Of a stretch of DNA of 64,000 nt, positions 32,101-43,654 are shown piece after piece (the first letter of the stretch is position 1; every line of letters starts with the position of its first letter). The stretch comes from Trichomonas vaginalis G3 (Eukaryota; Parabasalia; Trichomonadida; Trichomonadidae): positions 3,319,797 through 3,383,796 of the forward strand of contig NC_067204.1 in the NCBI RefSeq assembly GCF_026262505.1, in the 5' to 3' direction. The notes under the pieces were generated by a model. That model saw only the letters and a list, made by a program, of their open reading frames with translations. It did no database searches and was not told the DNA's origin. A program made the translations under genes and the position numbers.

Positions 32101-33176
32101 CCACTCCGAACCTGGAAATTAAGCAGTCGCGGGCCACATCAGTACTGGGCTGGGCGACTTCCCGGGAACGTGCGGTGCTTGCTTCTTTTTCCTTTTTGCG
32201 CGGTGCAGGGCTATTGCCCTGCACCAATACTACACTCTACACCTATGTTTGTCCCTGCTAAAACTCTTATATGTTGAGATATTTTATAATTTTATATTTT
32301 ATAAAAAATGAAAATTTTCATAAAGCGAGACTCCTCCGCTGGAGGAAATTGAGAGTGTAATGGTAGTTGTGAATAGTGTGTGACGAACAATCCTTTCGAA
32401 GCGGCCACACCCGGCTGGCAACATCCAGCTCCACTCCGAACCTGGAAATTAAGCAGTCGCGGGCCACATCAGTACTGGCTGGGCGACTTCCCGGGAACGT
32501 GCGGTGCTTGCTTCTTTTTTTCTTTTTGCGCGGTGCAGGGCTATTGCCCTGCACCAATACTACACTCTACACCTATGTTTGTCCCTGCTAAAACTCTTAT
32601 ATGTTGAGATATTTTATAATTTTATATTTTTTATAAAAAATGAAAATTTTTCATAAGCGAGACTCCTCCGCTGGAGGAAATTGAGAGTGGTAATGGTAGT
32701 GTGAATAGTGTGTGACGAACAATCCTTTCGAAGCGGCCACACCCGGCTGGCAAACATCCAGCTCCACTCCGAACCTGGAAATTAAGCAGTCGCGGGCCAC
32801 ATCAGTACTGGGCTGGGCGACTTCCCGGGAACGTGCGGTGCTTGCTTCTTTTTCCTTTTTGCGCGGTGCAGGGCTATTGCCCTGCACCAATACTACACTC
32901 TACACCTATGTTTGTCCCTGCTAAAACTCTATATGTGAGATATTTATAATTTTATATTTTTTATTAAAATGAAAAATTTTCATAAGCGAGACTCCTCCGC
33001 TGGAGGAAATTGAGAGTGGTAATGGTAGTGTGAATAGTGTGTGACGAACAATCCTTTCGAAGCGGCCACACCCGGCTGGCAACATCCAGCTCCACTCCGA
33101 ACCTGGAAATTAAGCAGTCGCGGGCCACATCAGTACTGGGCTGGGCGACTTCCCGGGAACGTGCGGTGCTTGCTTC
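29113..33176 (+). rRNA. 5S rRNA copies 22-34 (variable block)
   Basis: Gene starts are at 29113, 29446, 29777, 30102, 30430, 30761, 31088, 31420, 31746, 32068, 32398, 32730 and 33059. Copies 28, 31 and 34 have an unchanged 5S. The others carry one to several small indels or substitutions, for example in copy 22 around GAAGCGCGCC, in copy 27 around CGAACTGAAATATAGC, and in copy 30, which lacks part of CCTGGAAAT. Spacers are equally disturbed, mostly by one-base losses in homopolymers. All of copies 23-34 except copy 30 lack one C in CTCCCTCCGCTGG. Confidence 0.85.
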
Positions 33177-33392
33177 TTTTTCCTTTTTGCGCGGTGCAGG
33201 GCTATTGCCCTGCACCAATACTACACTCTACACCTATGTTTGTCCCTGCTAAAACTCTTATATGTTGAGATATTTTATAATTTTATATTTTTTATTAAAA
33301 AATGAAAATTTTTCATAAGCGAGACTCCCTCCGCTGGAGGAAATTGAGAGTGGTAATGGTAGTGTGAATAGTGTGTGACGAACAATCCTTTC

Positions 33393-36300
33393 GAAGCGGC
33401 CACACCCGGCTGGCAACATCCAGCTCCACTCCGAACCTGGAAATTAAGCAGTCGCGGGCCACATCAGTACTGGGCTGGGCGACTTCCCGGGAACGTGCGG
33501 TGCTTGCTTCTTTTTCCTTTTTGCGCGGTGCAGGGCTATTGCCCTGCACCAATACTACACTCTACACCTATGTTTGTCCCTGCTAAAACTCTTATATGTT
33601 GAGATATTTATAATTTTATATTTTTTATTAAAAAATGAAAATTTTTCATAAGCGAGACTCCCTCCGCTGGAGGAAATTGAGAGTGGTAATGGTAGTGTGA
33701 ATAGTGTGTGACGAACAATCCTTTCGAAGCGGCCACACCCGGCTGGCAACATCCAGCTCCACTCCGAACCTGGAAATTAAGCAGTCGCGGGCCACATCAG
33801 TACTGGGCTGGGCGACTTCCCGGGAACGTGCGGTGCTTGCTTCTTTTTCCTTTTTGCGCGGTGCAGGGCTATTGCCCTGCACCAATACTACACTCTACAC
33901 CTATGTTTGTCCCTGCTAAAACTCTTATATGTTGAGATATTTTATAATTTTATATTTTTTATTAAAAAATGAAAATTTTTCATAAGCGAGACTCCCTCCG
34001 CTGGAGGAAATTGAGAGTGGTAATGGTAGTGTGAATAGTGTGTGACGAACAATCCTTTCGAAGCGGCCACACCCGGCTGGCAACATCCAGCTCCACTCCG
34101 AACCTGGAAATTAAGCAGTCGCGGGCCACATCAGTACTGGGCTGGGCGACTTCCCGGGAACGTGCGGTGCTTGCTTCTTTTTCCTTTTTGCGCGGTGCAG
34201 GGCTATTGCCCTGCACCAATACTACACTCTACACCTATGTTTGTCCCTGCTAAAACTCTTATATGTTGAGATATTTTATAATTTTATATTTTTTATTAAA
34301 AAATGAAAATTTTTCATAAGCGAGACTCCCTCCGCTGGAGGAAATTGAGAGTGGTAATGGTAGTGTGAATAGTGTGTGACGAACAATCCTTTCGAAGCGG
34401 CCACACCCGGCTGGCAACATCCAGCTCCACTCCGAACCTGGAAATTAAGCAGTCGCGGGCCACATCAGTACTGGGCTGGGCGACTTCCCGGGAACGTGCG
34501 GTGCTTGCTTCTTTTTCCTTTTTGCGCGGTGCAGGGCTATTGCCCTGCACCAATACTACACTCTACACCTATGTTTGTCCCTGCTAAAACTCTTATATGT
34601 TGAGATATTTTATAATTTTATATTTTTTATTAAAAAATGAAAATTTTTCATAAGCGAGACTCCCTCCGCTGGAGGAAATTGAGAGTGGTAATGGTAGTGT
34701 GAATAGTGTGTGACGAACAATCCTTTCGAAGCGGCCACACCCGGCTGGCAACATCCAGCTCCACTCCGAACCTGGAAATTAAGCAGTCGCGGGCCACATC
34801 AGTACTGGGCTGGGCGACTTCCCGGGAACGTGCGGTGCTTGCTTCTTTTTCCTTTTTGCGCGGTGCAGGGCTATTGCCCTGCACCAATACTACACTCTAC
34901 ACCTATGTTTGTCCCTGCTAAAACTCTTATATGTTGAGATATTTTATAATTTTATATTTTTTATTAAAAAATGAAAATTTTTCATAAGCGAGACTCCCTC
35001 CGCTGGAGGAAATTGAGAGTGGTAATGGTAGTGTGAATAGTGTGTGACGAACAATCCTTTCGAAGCGGCCACACCCGGCTGGCAACATCCAGCTCCACTC
35101 CGAACCTGGAAATTAAGCAGTCGCGGGCCACATCAGTACTGGGCTGGGCGACTTCCCGGGAACGTGCGGTGCTTGCTTCTTTTTCCTTTTTGCGCGGTGC
35201 AGGGCTATTGCCCTGCACCAATACTACACTCTACACCTATGTTTGTCCCTGCTAAAACTCTTATATGTTGAGATATTTTATAATTTTATATTTTTTATTA
35301 AAAAATGAAAATTTTTCATAAGCGAGACTCCCTCCGCTGGAGGAAATTGAGAGTGGTAATGGTAGTGTGAATAGTGTGTGACGAACAATCCTTTCGAAGC
35401 GGCCACACCCGGCTGGCAACATCCAGCTCCACTCCGAACCTGGAAATTAAGCAGTCGCGGGCCACATCAGTACTGGGCTGGGCGACTTCCCGGGAACGTG
35501 CGGTGCTTGCTTCTTTTTCCTTTTTGCGCGGTGCAGGGCTATTGCCCTGCACCAATACTACACTCTACACCTATGTTTGTCCCTGCTAAAACTCTTATAT
35601 GTTGAGATATTTTATAATTTTATATTTTTTATTAAAAAATGAAAATTTTTCATAAGCGAGACTCCCTCCGCTGGAGGAAATTGAGAGTGGTAATGGTAGT
35701 GTGAATAGTGTGTGACGAACAATCCTTTCGAAGCGGCCACACCCGGCTGGCAACATCCAGCTCCACTCCGAACCTGGAAATTAAGCAGTCGCGGGCCACA
35801 TCAGTACTGGGCTGGGCGACTTCCCGGGAACGTGCGGTGCTTGCTTCTTTTTCCTTTTTGCGCGGTGCAGGGCTATTGCCCTGCACCAATACTACACTCT
35901 ACACCTATGTTTGTCCCTGCTAAAACTCTTATATGTTGAGATATTTTATAATTTTATATTTTTTATTAAAAAATGAAAATTTTTCATAAGCGAGACTCCC
36001 TCCGCTGGAGGAAATTGAGAGTGGTAATGGTAGTGTGAATAGTGTGTGACGAACAATCCTTTCGAAGCGGCCACACCCGGCTGGCAACATCCAGCTCCAC
36101 TCCGAACCTGGAAATTAAGCAGTCGCGGGCCACATCAGTACTGGGCTGGGCGACTTCCCGGGAACGTGCGGTGCTTGCTTCTTTTTCCTTTTTGCGCGGT
36201 GCAGGGCTATTGCCCTGCACCAATACTACACTCTACACCTATGTTTGTCCCTGCTAAAACTCTTATATGTTGAGATATTTTATAATTTTATATTTTTTAT

Positions 36301-39300
36301 TAAAAAATGAAAATTTTTCATAAGCGAGACTCCCTCCGCTGGAGGAAATTGAGAGTGGTAATGGTAGTGTGAATAGTGTGTGACGAACAATCCTTTCGAA
36401 GCGGCCACACCCGGCTGGCAACATCCAGCTCCACTCCGAACCTGGAAATTAAGCAGTCGCGGGCCACATCAGTACTGGGCTGGGCGACTTCCCGGGAACG
36501 TGCGGTGCTTGCTTCTTTTTCCTTTTTGCGCGGTGCAGGGCTATTGCCCTGCACCAATACTACACTCTACACCTATGTTTGTCCCTGCTAAAACTCTTAT
36601 ATGTTGAGATATTTTATAATTTTATATTTTTTATTAAAAAATGAAAATTTTTCATAAGCGAGACTCCCTCCGCTGGAGGAAATTGAGAGTGGTAATGGTA
36701 GTGTGAATAGTGTGTGACGAACAATCCTTTCGAAGCGGCCACACCCGGCTGGCAACATCCAGCTCCACTCCGAACCTGGAAATTAAGCAGTCGCGGGCCA
36801 CATCAGTACTGGGCTGGGCGACTTCCCGGGAACGTGCGGTGCTTGCTTCTTTTTCCTTTTTGCGCGGTGCAGGGCTATTGCCCTGCACCAATACTACACT
36901 CTACACCTATGTTTGTCCCTGCTAAAACTCTTATATGTTGAGATATTTTATAATTTTATATTTTTTATTAAAAAATGAAAATTTTTCATAAGCGAGACTC
37001 CCTCCGCTGGAGGAAATTGAGAGTGGTAATGGTAGTGTGAATAGTGTGTGACGAACAATCCTTTCGAAGCGGCCACACCCGGCTGGCAACATCCAGCTCC
37101 ACTCCGAACCTGGAAATTAAGCAGTCGCGGGCCACATCAGTACTGGGCTGGGCGACTTCCCGGGAACGTGCGGTGCTTGCTTCTTTTTCCTTTTTGCGCG
37201 GTGCAGGGCTATTGCCCTGCACCAATACTACACTCTACACCTATGTTTGTCCCTGCTAAAACTCTTATATGTTGAGATATTTTATAATTTTATATTTTTT
37301 ATTAAAAAATGAAAATTTTTCATAAGCGAGACTCCCTCCGCTGGAGGAAATTGAGAGTGGTAATGGTAGTGTGAATAGTGTGTGACGAACAATCCTTTCG
37401 AAGCGGCCACACCCGGCTGGCAACATCCAGCTCCACTCCGAACCTGGAAATTAAGCAGTCGCGGGCCACATCAGTACTGGGCTGGGCGACTTCCCGGGAA
37501 CGTGCGGTGCTTGCTTCTTTTTCCTTTTTGCGCGGTGCAGGGCTATTGCCCTGCACCAATACTACACTCTACACCTATGTTTGTCCCTGCTAAAACTCTT
37601 ATATGTTGAGATATTTTATAATTTTATATTTTTTATTAAAAAATGAAAATTTTTCATAAGCGAGACTCCCTCCGCTGGAGGAAATTGAGAGTGGTAATGG
37701 TAGTGTGAATAGTGTGTGACGAACAATCCTTTCGAAGCGGCCACACCCGGCTGGCAACATCCAGCTCCACTCCGAACCTGGAAATTAAGCAGTCGCGGGC
37801 CACATCAGTACTGGGCTGGGCGACTTCCCGGGAACGTGCGGTGCTTGCTTCTTTTTCCTTTTTGCGCGGTGCAGGGCTATTGCCCTGCACCAATACTACA
37901 CTCTACACCTATGTTTGTCCCTGCTAAAACTCTTATATGTTGAGATATTTTATAATTTTATATTTTTTATTAAAAAATGAAAATTTTTCATAAGCGAGAC
38001 TCCCTCCGCTGGAGAAATTGAGAGTGGTAATGGTAGTGTGAATAGTGTGTGACGAACAATCCTTTCGAAGCGGCCACACCCGGCTGGCAACATCCAGCTC
38101 CACTCCGAACCTGGAAATTAAGCAGTCGCGGGCCACATCAGTACTGGGCTGGGCGACTTCCCGGGAACGTGCGGTGCTTGCTTCTTTTTCCTTTTGCGCG
38201 GTGCAGGGCTATTGCCCTGCACCAATACTACACTCTACACTATGTTTGTCCCTGCTAAAACTCTTATATGTTGAGATATTTTATAATTTATATTTTTTAT
38301 TAAAAAATGAAAATTTTTCATAAGCGAGACTCCCTCCGCTGGAGGAAATTGAGAGTGGTAATGGTAGTGTGAATAGTGTGTGACGAACAATCCTTTCGAA
38401 GCGGCCACACCCGGCTGGCAACATCCAGCTCCACTCCGAACCTGGAAATTAAGCAGTCGCGGGCCACATCAGTACTGGGCTGGGCGACTTCCCGGGAACG
38501 TGCGGTGCTTGCTTCTTTTTCCTTTTTGCGCGGTGCAGGGCTATTGCCCTGCACCAATACTACACTCTACACCTATGTTTGTCCCTGCTAAAACTCTTAT
38601 ATGTTAGATATTTTATAATTTTATATTTTTTATTAAAAAATGAAAATTTTTCATAAGCGAGACTCCCTCCGCTGGAGGAAATTGAGAGTGGTAATGGTAG
38701 TGTGAATAGTGTGTGACGAACAATCCTTTCGAAGCGGCCACACCCGGCTGGCAACATCCAGCTCCACTCCGAACCTGGAAATTAAGCAGTCGCGGGCCAC
38801 ATCAGTACTGGGCTGGGCGACTTCCCGGGAACGTGCGGTGCTTGCTTCTTTTTCCTTTTTGCGCGGTGCAGGGCTATTGCCCTGCACCAATACTACACTC
38901 TACACCTATGTTTGTCCCTGCTAAAACTCTTATATGTTGAGATATTTTATAATTTTATATTTTTTATTAAAAAATGAAAATTTTTCATAAGCGAGACTCC
39001 CTCCGCTGGAGGAAATTGAGAGTGGTAATGGTAGTGTGAATAGTGTGTGACGAACAATCCTTTCGAAGCGGCCACACCCGGCTGGCAACATCCAGCTCCA
39101 CTCCGAACCTGGAAATTAAGCAGTCGCGGGCCACATCAGTACTGGGCTGGGCGACTTCCCGGGAACGTGCGGTGCTTGCTTCTTTTTCCTTTTTGCGCGG
39201 TGCAGGGCTATTGCCCTGCACCAATACTACACTCTACACCTATGTTTGTCCCTGCTAAAACTCTTATATGTTGAGATATTTTATAATTTTATATTTTTTA

Positions 39301-42300
39301 TTAAAAAATGAAAATTTTTCATAAGCGAGACTCCCTCCGCTGGAGGAAATTGAGAGTGGTAATGGTAGTGTGAATAGTGTGTGACGAACAATCCTTTCGA
39401 AGCGGCCACACCCGGCTGGCAACATCCAGCTCCACTCCGAACCTGGAAATTAAGCAGTCGCGGGCCACATCAGTACTGGGCTGGGCGACTTCCCGGGAAC
39501 GTGCGGTGCTTGCTTCTTTTTCCTTTTTGCGCGGTGCAGGGCTATTGCCCTGCACCAATACTACACTCTACACCTATGTTTGTCCCTGCTAAAACTCTTA
39601 TATGTTGAGATATTTTATAATTTTATATTTTTTATTAAAAAATGAAAATTTTTCATAAGCGAGACTCCCTCCGCTGGAGGAAATTGAGAGTGGTAATGGT
39701 AGTGTGAATAGTGTGTGACGAACAATCCTTTCGAAGCGGCCACACCCGGCTGGCAACATCCAGCTCCACTCCGAACCTGGAAATTAAGCAGTCGCGGGCC
39801 ACATCAGTACTGGGCTGGGCGACTTCCCGGGAACGTGCGGTGCTTGCTTCTTTTTCCTTTTTGCGCGGTGCAGGGCTATTGCCCTGCACCAATACTACAC
39901 TCTACACCTATGTTTGTCCCTGCTAAAACTCTTATATGTTGAGATATTTTATAATTTTATATTTTTTATTAAAAAATGAAAATTTTTCATAAGCGAGACT
40001 CCCTCCGCTGGAGGAAATTGAGAGTGGTAATGGTAGTGTGAATAGTGTGTGACGAACAATCCTTTCGAAGCGGCCACACCCGGCTGGCAACATCCAGCTC
40101 CACTCCGAACCTGGAAATTAAGCAGTCGCGGGCCACATCAGTACTGGGCTGGGCGACTTCCCGGGAACGTGCGGTGCTTGCTTCTTTTTCCTTTTTGCGC
40201 GGTGCAGGGCTATTGCCCTGCACCAATACTACACTCTACACCTATGTTTGTCCCTGCTAAAACTCTTATATGTTGAGATATTTTATAATTTTATATTTTT
40301 TTTTATTAAAAAATGAAAATTTTTCATAAGCGAGACTCCCTCCGCTGGAGGAAATTGAGAGTGGTAATGGTAGTGTGAATAGTGTGTGACGAACAATCCT
40401 TTCGAAGCGGCCACACCCGGCTGGCAACATCCAGCTCCACTCCGAACCTGGAAATTAAGCAGTCGCGGGCCACATCAGTACTGGGCTGGGCGACTTCCCG
40501 GGAACGTGCGGTGCTTGCTTCTTTTTCCTTTTTGCGCGGTGCAGGGCTATTGCCCTGCACCAATACTACACTCTACACCTATGTTTGTCCCTGCTAAAAC
40601 TCTTATATGTTGAGATATTTTATAATTTTATATTTTTTATTAAAAAATGAAAATTTTTCATAAGCGAGACTCCCTCCGCTGGAGGAAATTGAGAGTGGTA
40701 ATGGTAGTGTGAATAGTGTGTGACGAACAATCCTTTCGAAGCGGCCACACCCGGCTGGCAACATCCAGCTCCACTCCGAACCTGGAAATTAAGCAGTCGC
40801 GGGCCACATCAGTACTGGGCTGGGCGACTTCCCGGGAACGTGCGGTGCTTGCTTCTTTTTCCTTTTTGCGCGGTGCAGGGCTATTGCCCTGCACCAATAC
40901 TACACTCTACACCTATGTTTGTCCCTGCTAAAACTCTTATATGTTGAGATATTTTATAATTTTATATTTTTTATTAAAAAATGAAAATTTTTCATAAGCG
41001 AGACTCCCTCCGCTGGAGGAAATTGAGAGTGGTAATGGTAGTGTGAATAGTGTGTGACGAACAATCCTTTCGAAGCGGCCACACCCGGCTGGCAACATCC
41101 AGCTCCACTCCGAACCTGGAAATTAAGCAGTCGCGGGCCACATCAGTACTGGGCTGGGCGACTTCCCGGGAACGTGCGGTGCTTGCTTCTTTTTCCTTTT
41201 TGCGCGGTGCAGGGCTATTGCCCTGCACCAATACTACACTCTACACCTATGTTTGTCCCTGCTAAAACTCTTATATGTTGAGATATTTTATAATTTTATA
41301 TTTTTTATTAAAAAATGAAAATTTTTCATAAGCGAGACTCCCTCCGCTGGAGGAAATTGAGAGTGGTAATGGTAGTGTGAATAGTGTGTGACGAACAATC
41401 CTTTCGAAGCGGCCACACCCGGCTGGCAACATCCAGCTCCACTCCGAACCTGGAAATTAAGCAGTCGCGGGCCACATCAGTACTGGGCTGGGCGACTTCC
41501 CGGGAACGTGCGGTGCTTGCTTCTTTTTCCTTTTTGCGCGGTGCAGGGCTATTGCCCTGCACCAATACTACACTCTACACCTATGTTTGTCCCTGCTAAA
41601 ACTCTTATATGTTGAGATATTTTATAATTTTATATTTTTTATTAAAAAATGAAAATTTTTCATAAGCGAGACTCCCTCCGCTGGAGGAAATTGAGAGTGG
41701 TAATGGTAGTGTGAATAGTGTGTGACGAACAATCCTTTCGAAGCGGCCACACCCGGCTGGCAACATCCAGCTCCACTCCGAACCTGGAAATTAAGCAGTC
41801 GCGGGCCACATCAGTACTGGGCTGGGCGACTTCCCGGGAACGTGCGGTGCTTGCTTCTTTTTCCTTTTTGCGCGGTGCAGGGCTATTGCCCTGCACCAAT
41901 ACTACACTCTACACCTATGTTTGTCCCTGCTAAAACTCTTATATGTTGAGATATTTTATAATTTTATATTTTTTATTAAAAAATGAAAATTTTTCATAAG
42001 CGAGACTCCCTCCGCTGGAGGAAATTGAGAGTGGTAATGGTAGTGTGAATAGTGTGTGACGAACAATCCTTTCGAAGCGGCCACACCCGGCTGGCAACAT
42101 CCAGCTCCACTCCGAACCTGGAAATTAAGCAGTCGCGGGCCACATCAGTACTGGGCTGGGCGACTTCCCGGGAACGTGCGGTGCTTGCTTCTTTTTCCTT
42201 TTTGCGCGGTGCAGGGCTATTGCCCTGCACCAATACTACACTCTACACCTATGTTTGTCCCTGCTAAAACTCTTATATGTTGAGATATTTTATAATTTTA

Positions 42301-42859
42301 TATTTTTTATTAAAAAATGAAAATTTTTCATAAGCGAGACTCCCTCCGCTGGAGGAAATTGAGAGTGGTAATGGTAGTGTGAATAGTGTGTGACGAACAA
42401 TCCTTTCGAAGCGGCCACACCCGGCTGGCAACATCCAGCTCCACTCCGAACCTGGAAATTAAGCAGTCGCGGGCCACATCAGTACTGGGCTGGGCGACTT
42501 CCCGGGAACGTGCGGTGCTTGCTTCTTTTTCCTTTTTGCGCGGTGCAGGGCTATTGCCCTGCACCAATACTACACTCTACACCTATGTTTGTCCCTGCTA
42601 AAACTCTTATATGTTGAGATATTTTATAATTTTATATTTTTTATTAAAAAATGAAAATTTTTCATAAGCGAGACTCCCTCCGCTGGAGGAAATTGAGAGT
42701 GGTAATGGTAGTGTGAATAGTGTGTGACGAACAATCCTTTCGAAGCGGCCACACCCGGCTGGCAACATCCAGCTCCACTCCGAACCTGGAAATTAAGCAG
42801 TCGCGGGCCACATCAGTACTGGGCTGGGCGACTTCCCGGGAACGTGCGGTGCTTGCTTC
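33393..42859 (+). rRNA. 5S rRNA copies 35-63 (uniform block)
   Basis: Starts are at 33393, 33726, then every 334 bases from 34060 to 37734 (copies 37-48). They continue at 38067, 38398, 38731, 39065, 39399, 39733, 40067 and 40404, then every 334 bases to 42742. The 5S sequence looks unchanged throughout. Spacers near copies 49 and 50 have four or so single-base losses, and the spacer after copy 55 has three extra T. Confidence 0.93.
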
Positions 42860-42986
42860 TTTTTCCTTTTTGCGCGGTGCAGGGCTATTGCCCTGCACCA
42901 ATACTACACTCTACACCTATGTTTGTCCCTGCTAAAACTCTTATATGTTGAGATATTTTATAATTTTATATTTTTTATTAAAAAAT

Positions 42987-43499
42987 ATTCAAATATTTTT
43001 TAACTCCATTTCTATTCAATTTATCATTTTACATTTTTCATTATTTATTATTTTCTTTCATCATTTTATCTACTCTTCTATTTCTCTTAAATCTAACATT
43101 GCTTTTTTTTATTTACCTCTCCTTCTTTTAAGTCTGAGATCTTTTTCCATTTAAAAAAAGAAAAAAAAATCAAATTGATCTTAGAATTTAACATGATATC
43201 TATAATATTTCCAAATTCTAAAACGACAGAAATACTCCATTTCTTCTGTAGATCCCAAAAATTCTATTAAAATCAGAAAAAAATCCAGTCCCTATTGAAA
43301 TAAATGAATTTTTTTGTGGTTGATGGTGATTGTGAACACAATTTGCTGTGAAGAGCAAAGCGACCATGGTTGATCAAAATATTTATGTATCATCCCCAAT
43401 GGGGGAAGAATTACATAGAAATAAAGTTTTTTCTTCGACCCATTTAGCATGGTTATCTTTTTGTTTTCGAAATCTTTGGTAATTCCAAAAAAGAAATGG
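42987..43499. other. Right flank of the 5S array
   Basis: Pyrimidine-rich, AT-rich DNA between the array and tRNA-His. A minus-strand open frame across this stretch has no recognisable content and runs into the tRNA and the start of the next gene, so I leave it out. Confidence 0.55.
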
Positions 43500-43505
43500 A
43501 AAAAA
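43500..43505 (-). terminator. RNA polymerase III terminator of tRNA-His
   Basis: Six T on the minus strand, beginning two bases after the tRNA 3' end. Confidence 0.75.
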
Positions 43506-43507
43506 GT

Positions 43508-43578
43508 GGGTGAACCGTGAATCGAACACGGATCTATTGAGCCACAATCAACAATACTAACCATTATACCATTCACCC
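43508..43578 (-). tRNA. tRNA-His (GTG)
   Basis: A 71-base cloverleaf. The acceptor GGGTGAA pairs with TTCACCC. The D arm is short (GTAT/GTAT) with the box A-like TGGTATAATGG. The anticodon stem GTTGA/TCAAT encloses the loop TTGTGGC, with anticodon GTG at positions 34-36. The T arm is CCGTG-TTCGATT-CACGG with box B GTTCGATTC. No CCA is encoded, as usual in eukaryotes. The extra 5' G of tRNA-His would be added after transcription. It lies head to head with the WDR11-like gene, 76 bases from its ATG. Confidence 0.93.
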
Positions 43579-43654
43579 TGACGAAAATTTTAATTTTAAA
43601 TTTATTTATAATATATAATAAGCATTTCAGATAAAATTTTACTATCGTCAAAAA

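Larger units (their letters stand above)
21931..42986 (+). repeat. Tandem array of 63 5S rRNA repeat units, 334 bp each
   Basis: The array covers 21,056 bases of head-to-tail 334-bp units. Each unit has a 118-base 5S rRNA gene, a T-rich terminator, a spacer hairpin and a roughly 190-base AT-rich spacer with a GC-richer segment just upstream of the gene. I count 63 gene copies, all on the plus strand. The array starts at TACACTCTACACC in the spacer and ends 82 bases into the same phase. Where compared, copies 1-12, 14-20, 37-48 and 57-63 look the same base for base. Copies 13, 35, 49, 50 and 55 have one to a few spacer indels. Copies 22-34 have many. Every reading frame of the unit yields short open frames repeated along the array; none is a gene. 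A repeat close to this length is known for T. vaginalis 5S genes. Confidence 0.97.

Noticed and set aside
22022-42951. Short open frames of 71-79 residues repeated along the array on both strands
   Set aside because: They overlap the 5S rRNA gene and spacer in every frame, recur only because the DNA repeats, and are not kept when indels occur.
21931-42986. CRISPR-like array
   Set aside because: The repeat unit includes a complete 5S rRNA and there are no unique spacers; the whole 334-bp unit is repeated.
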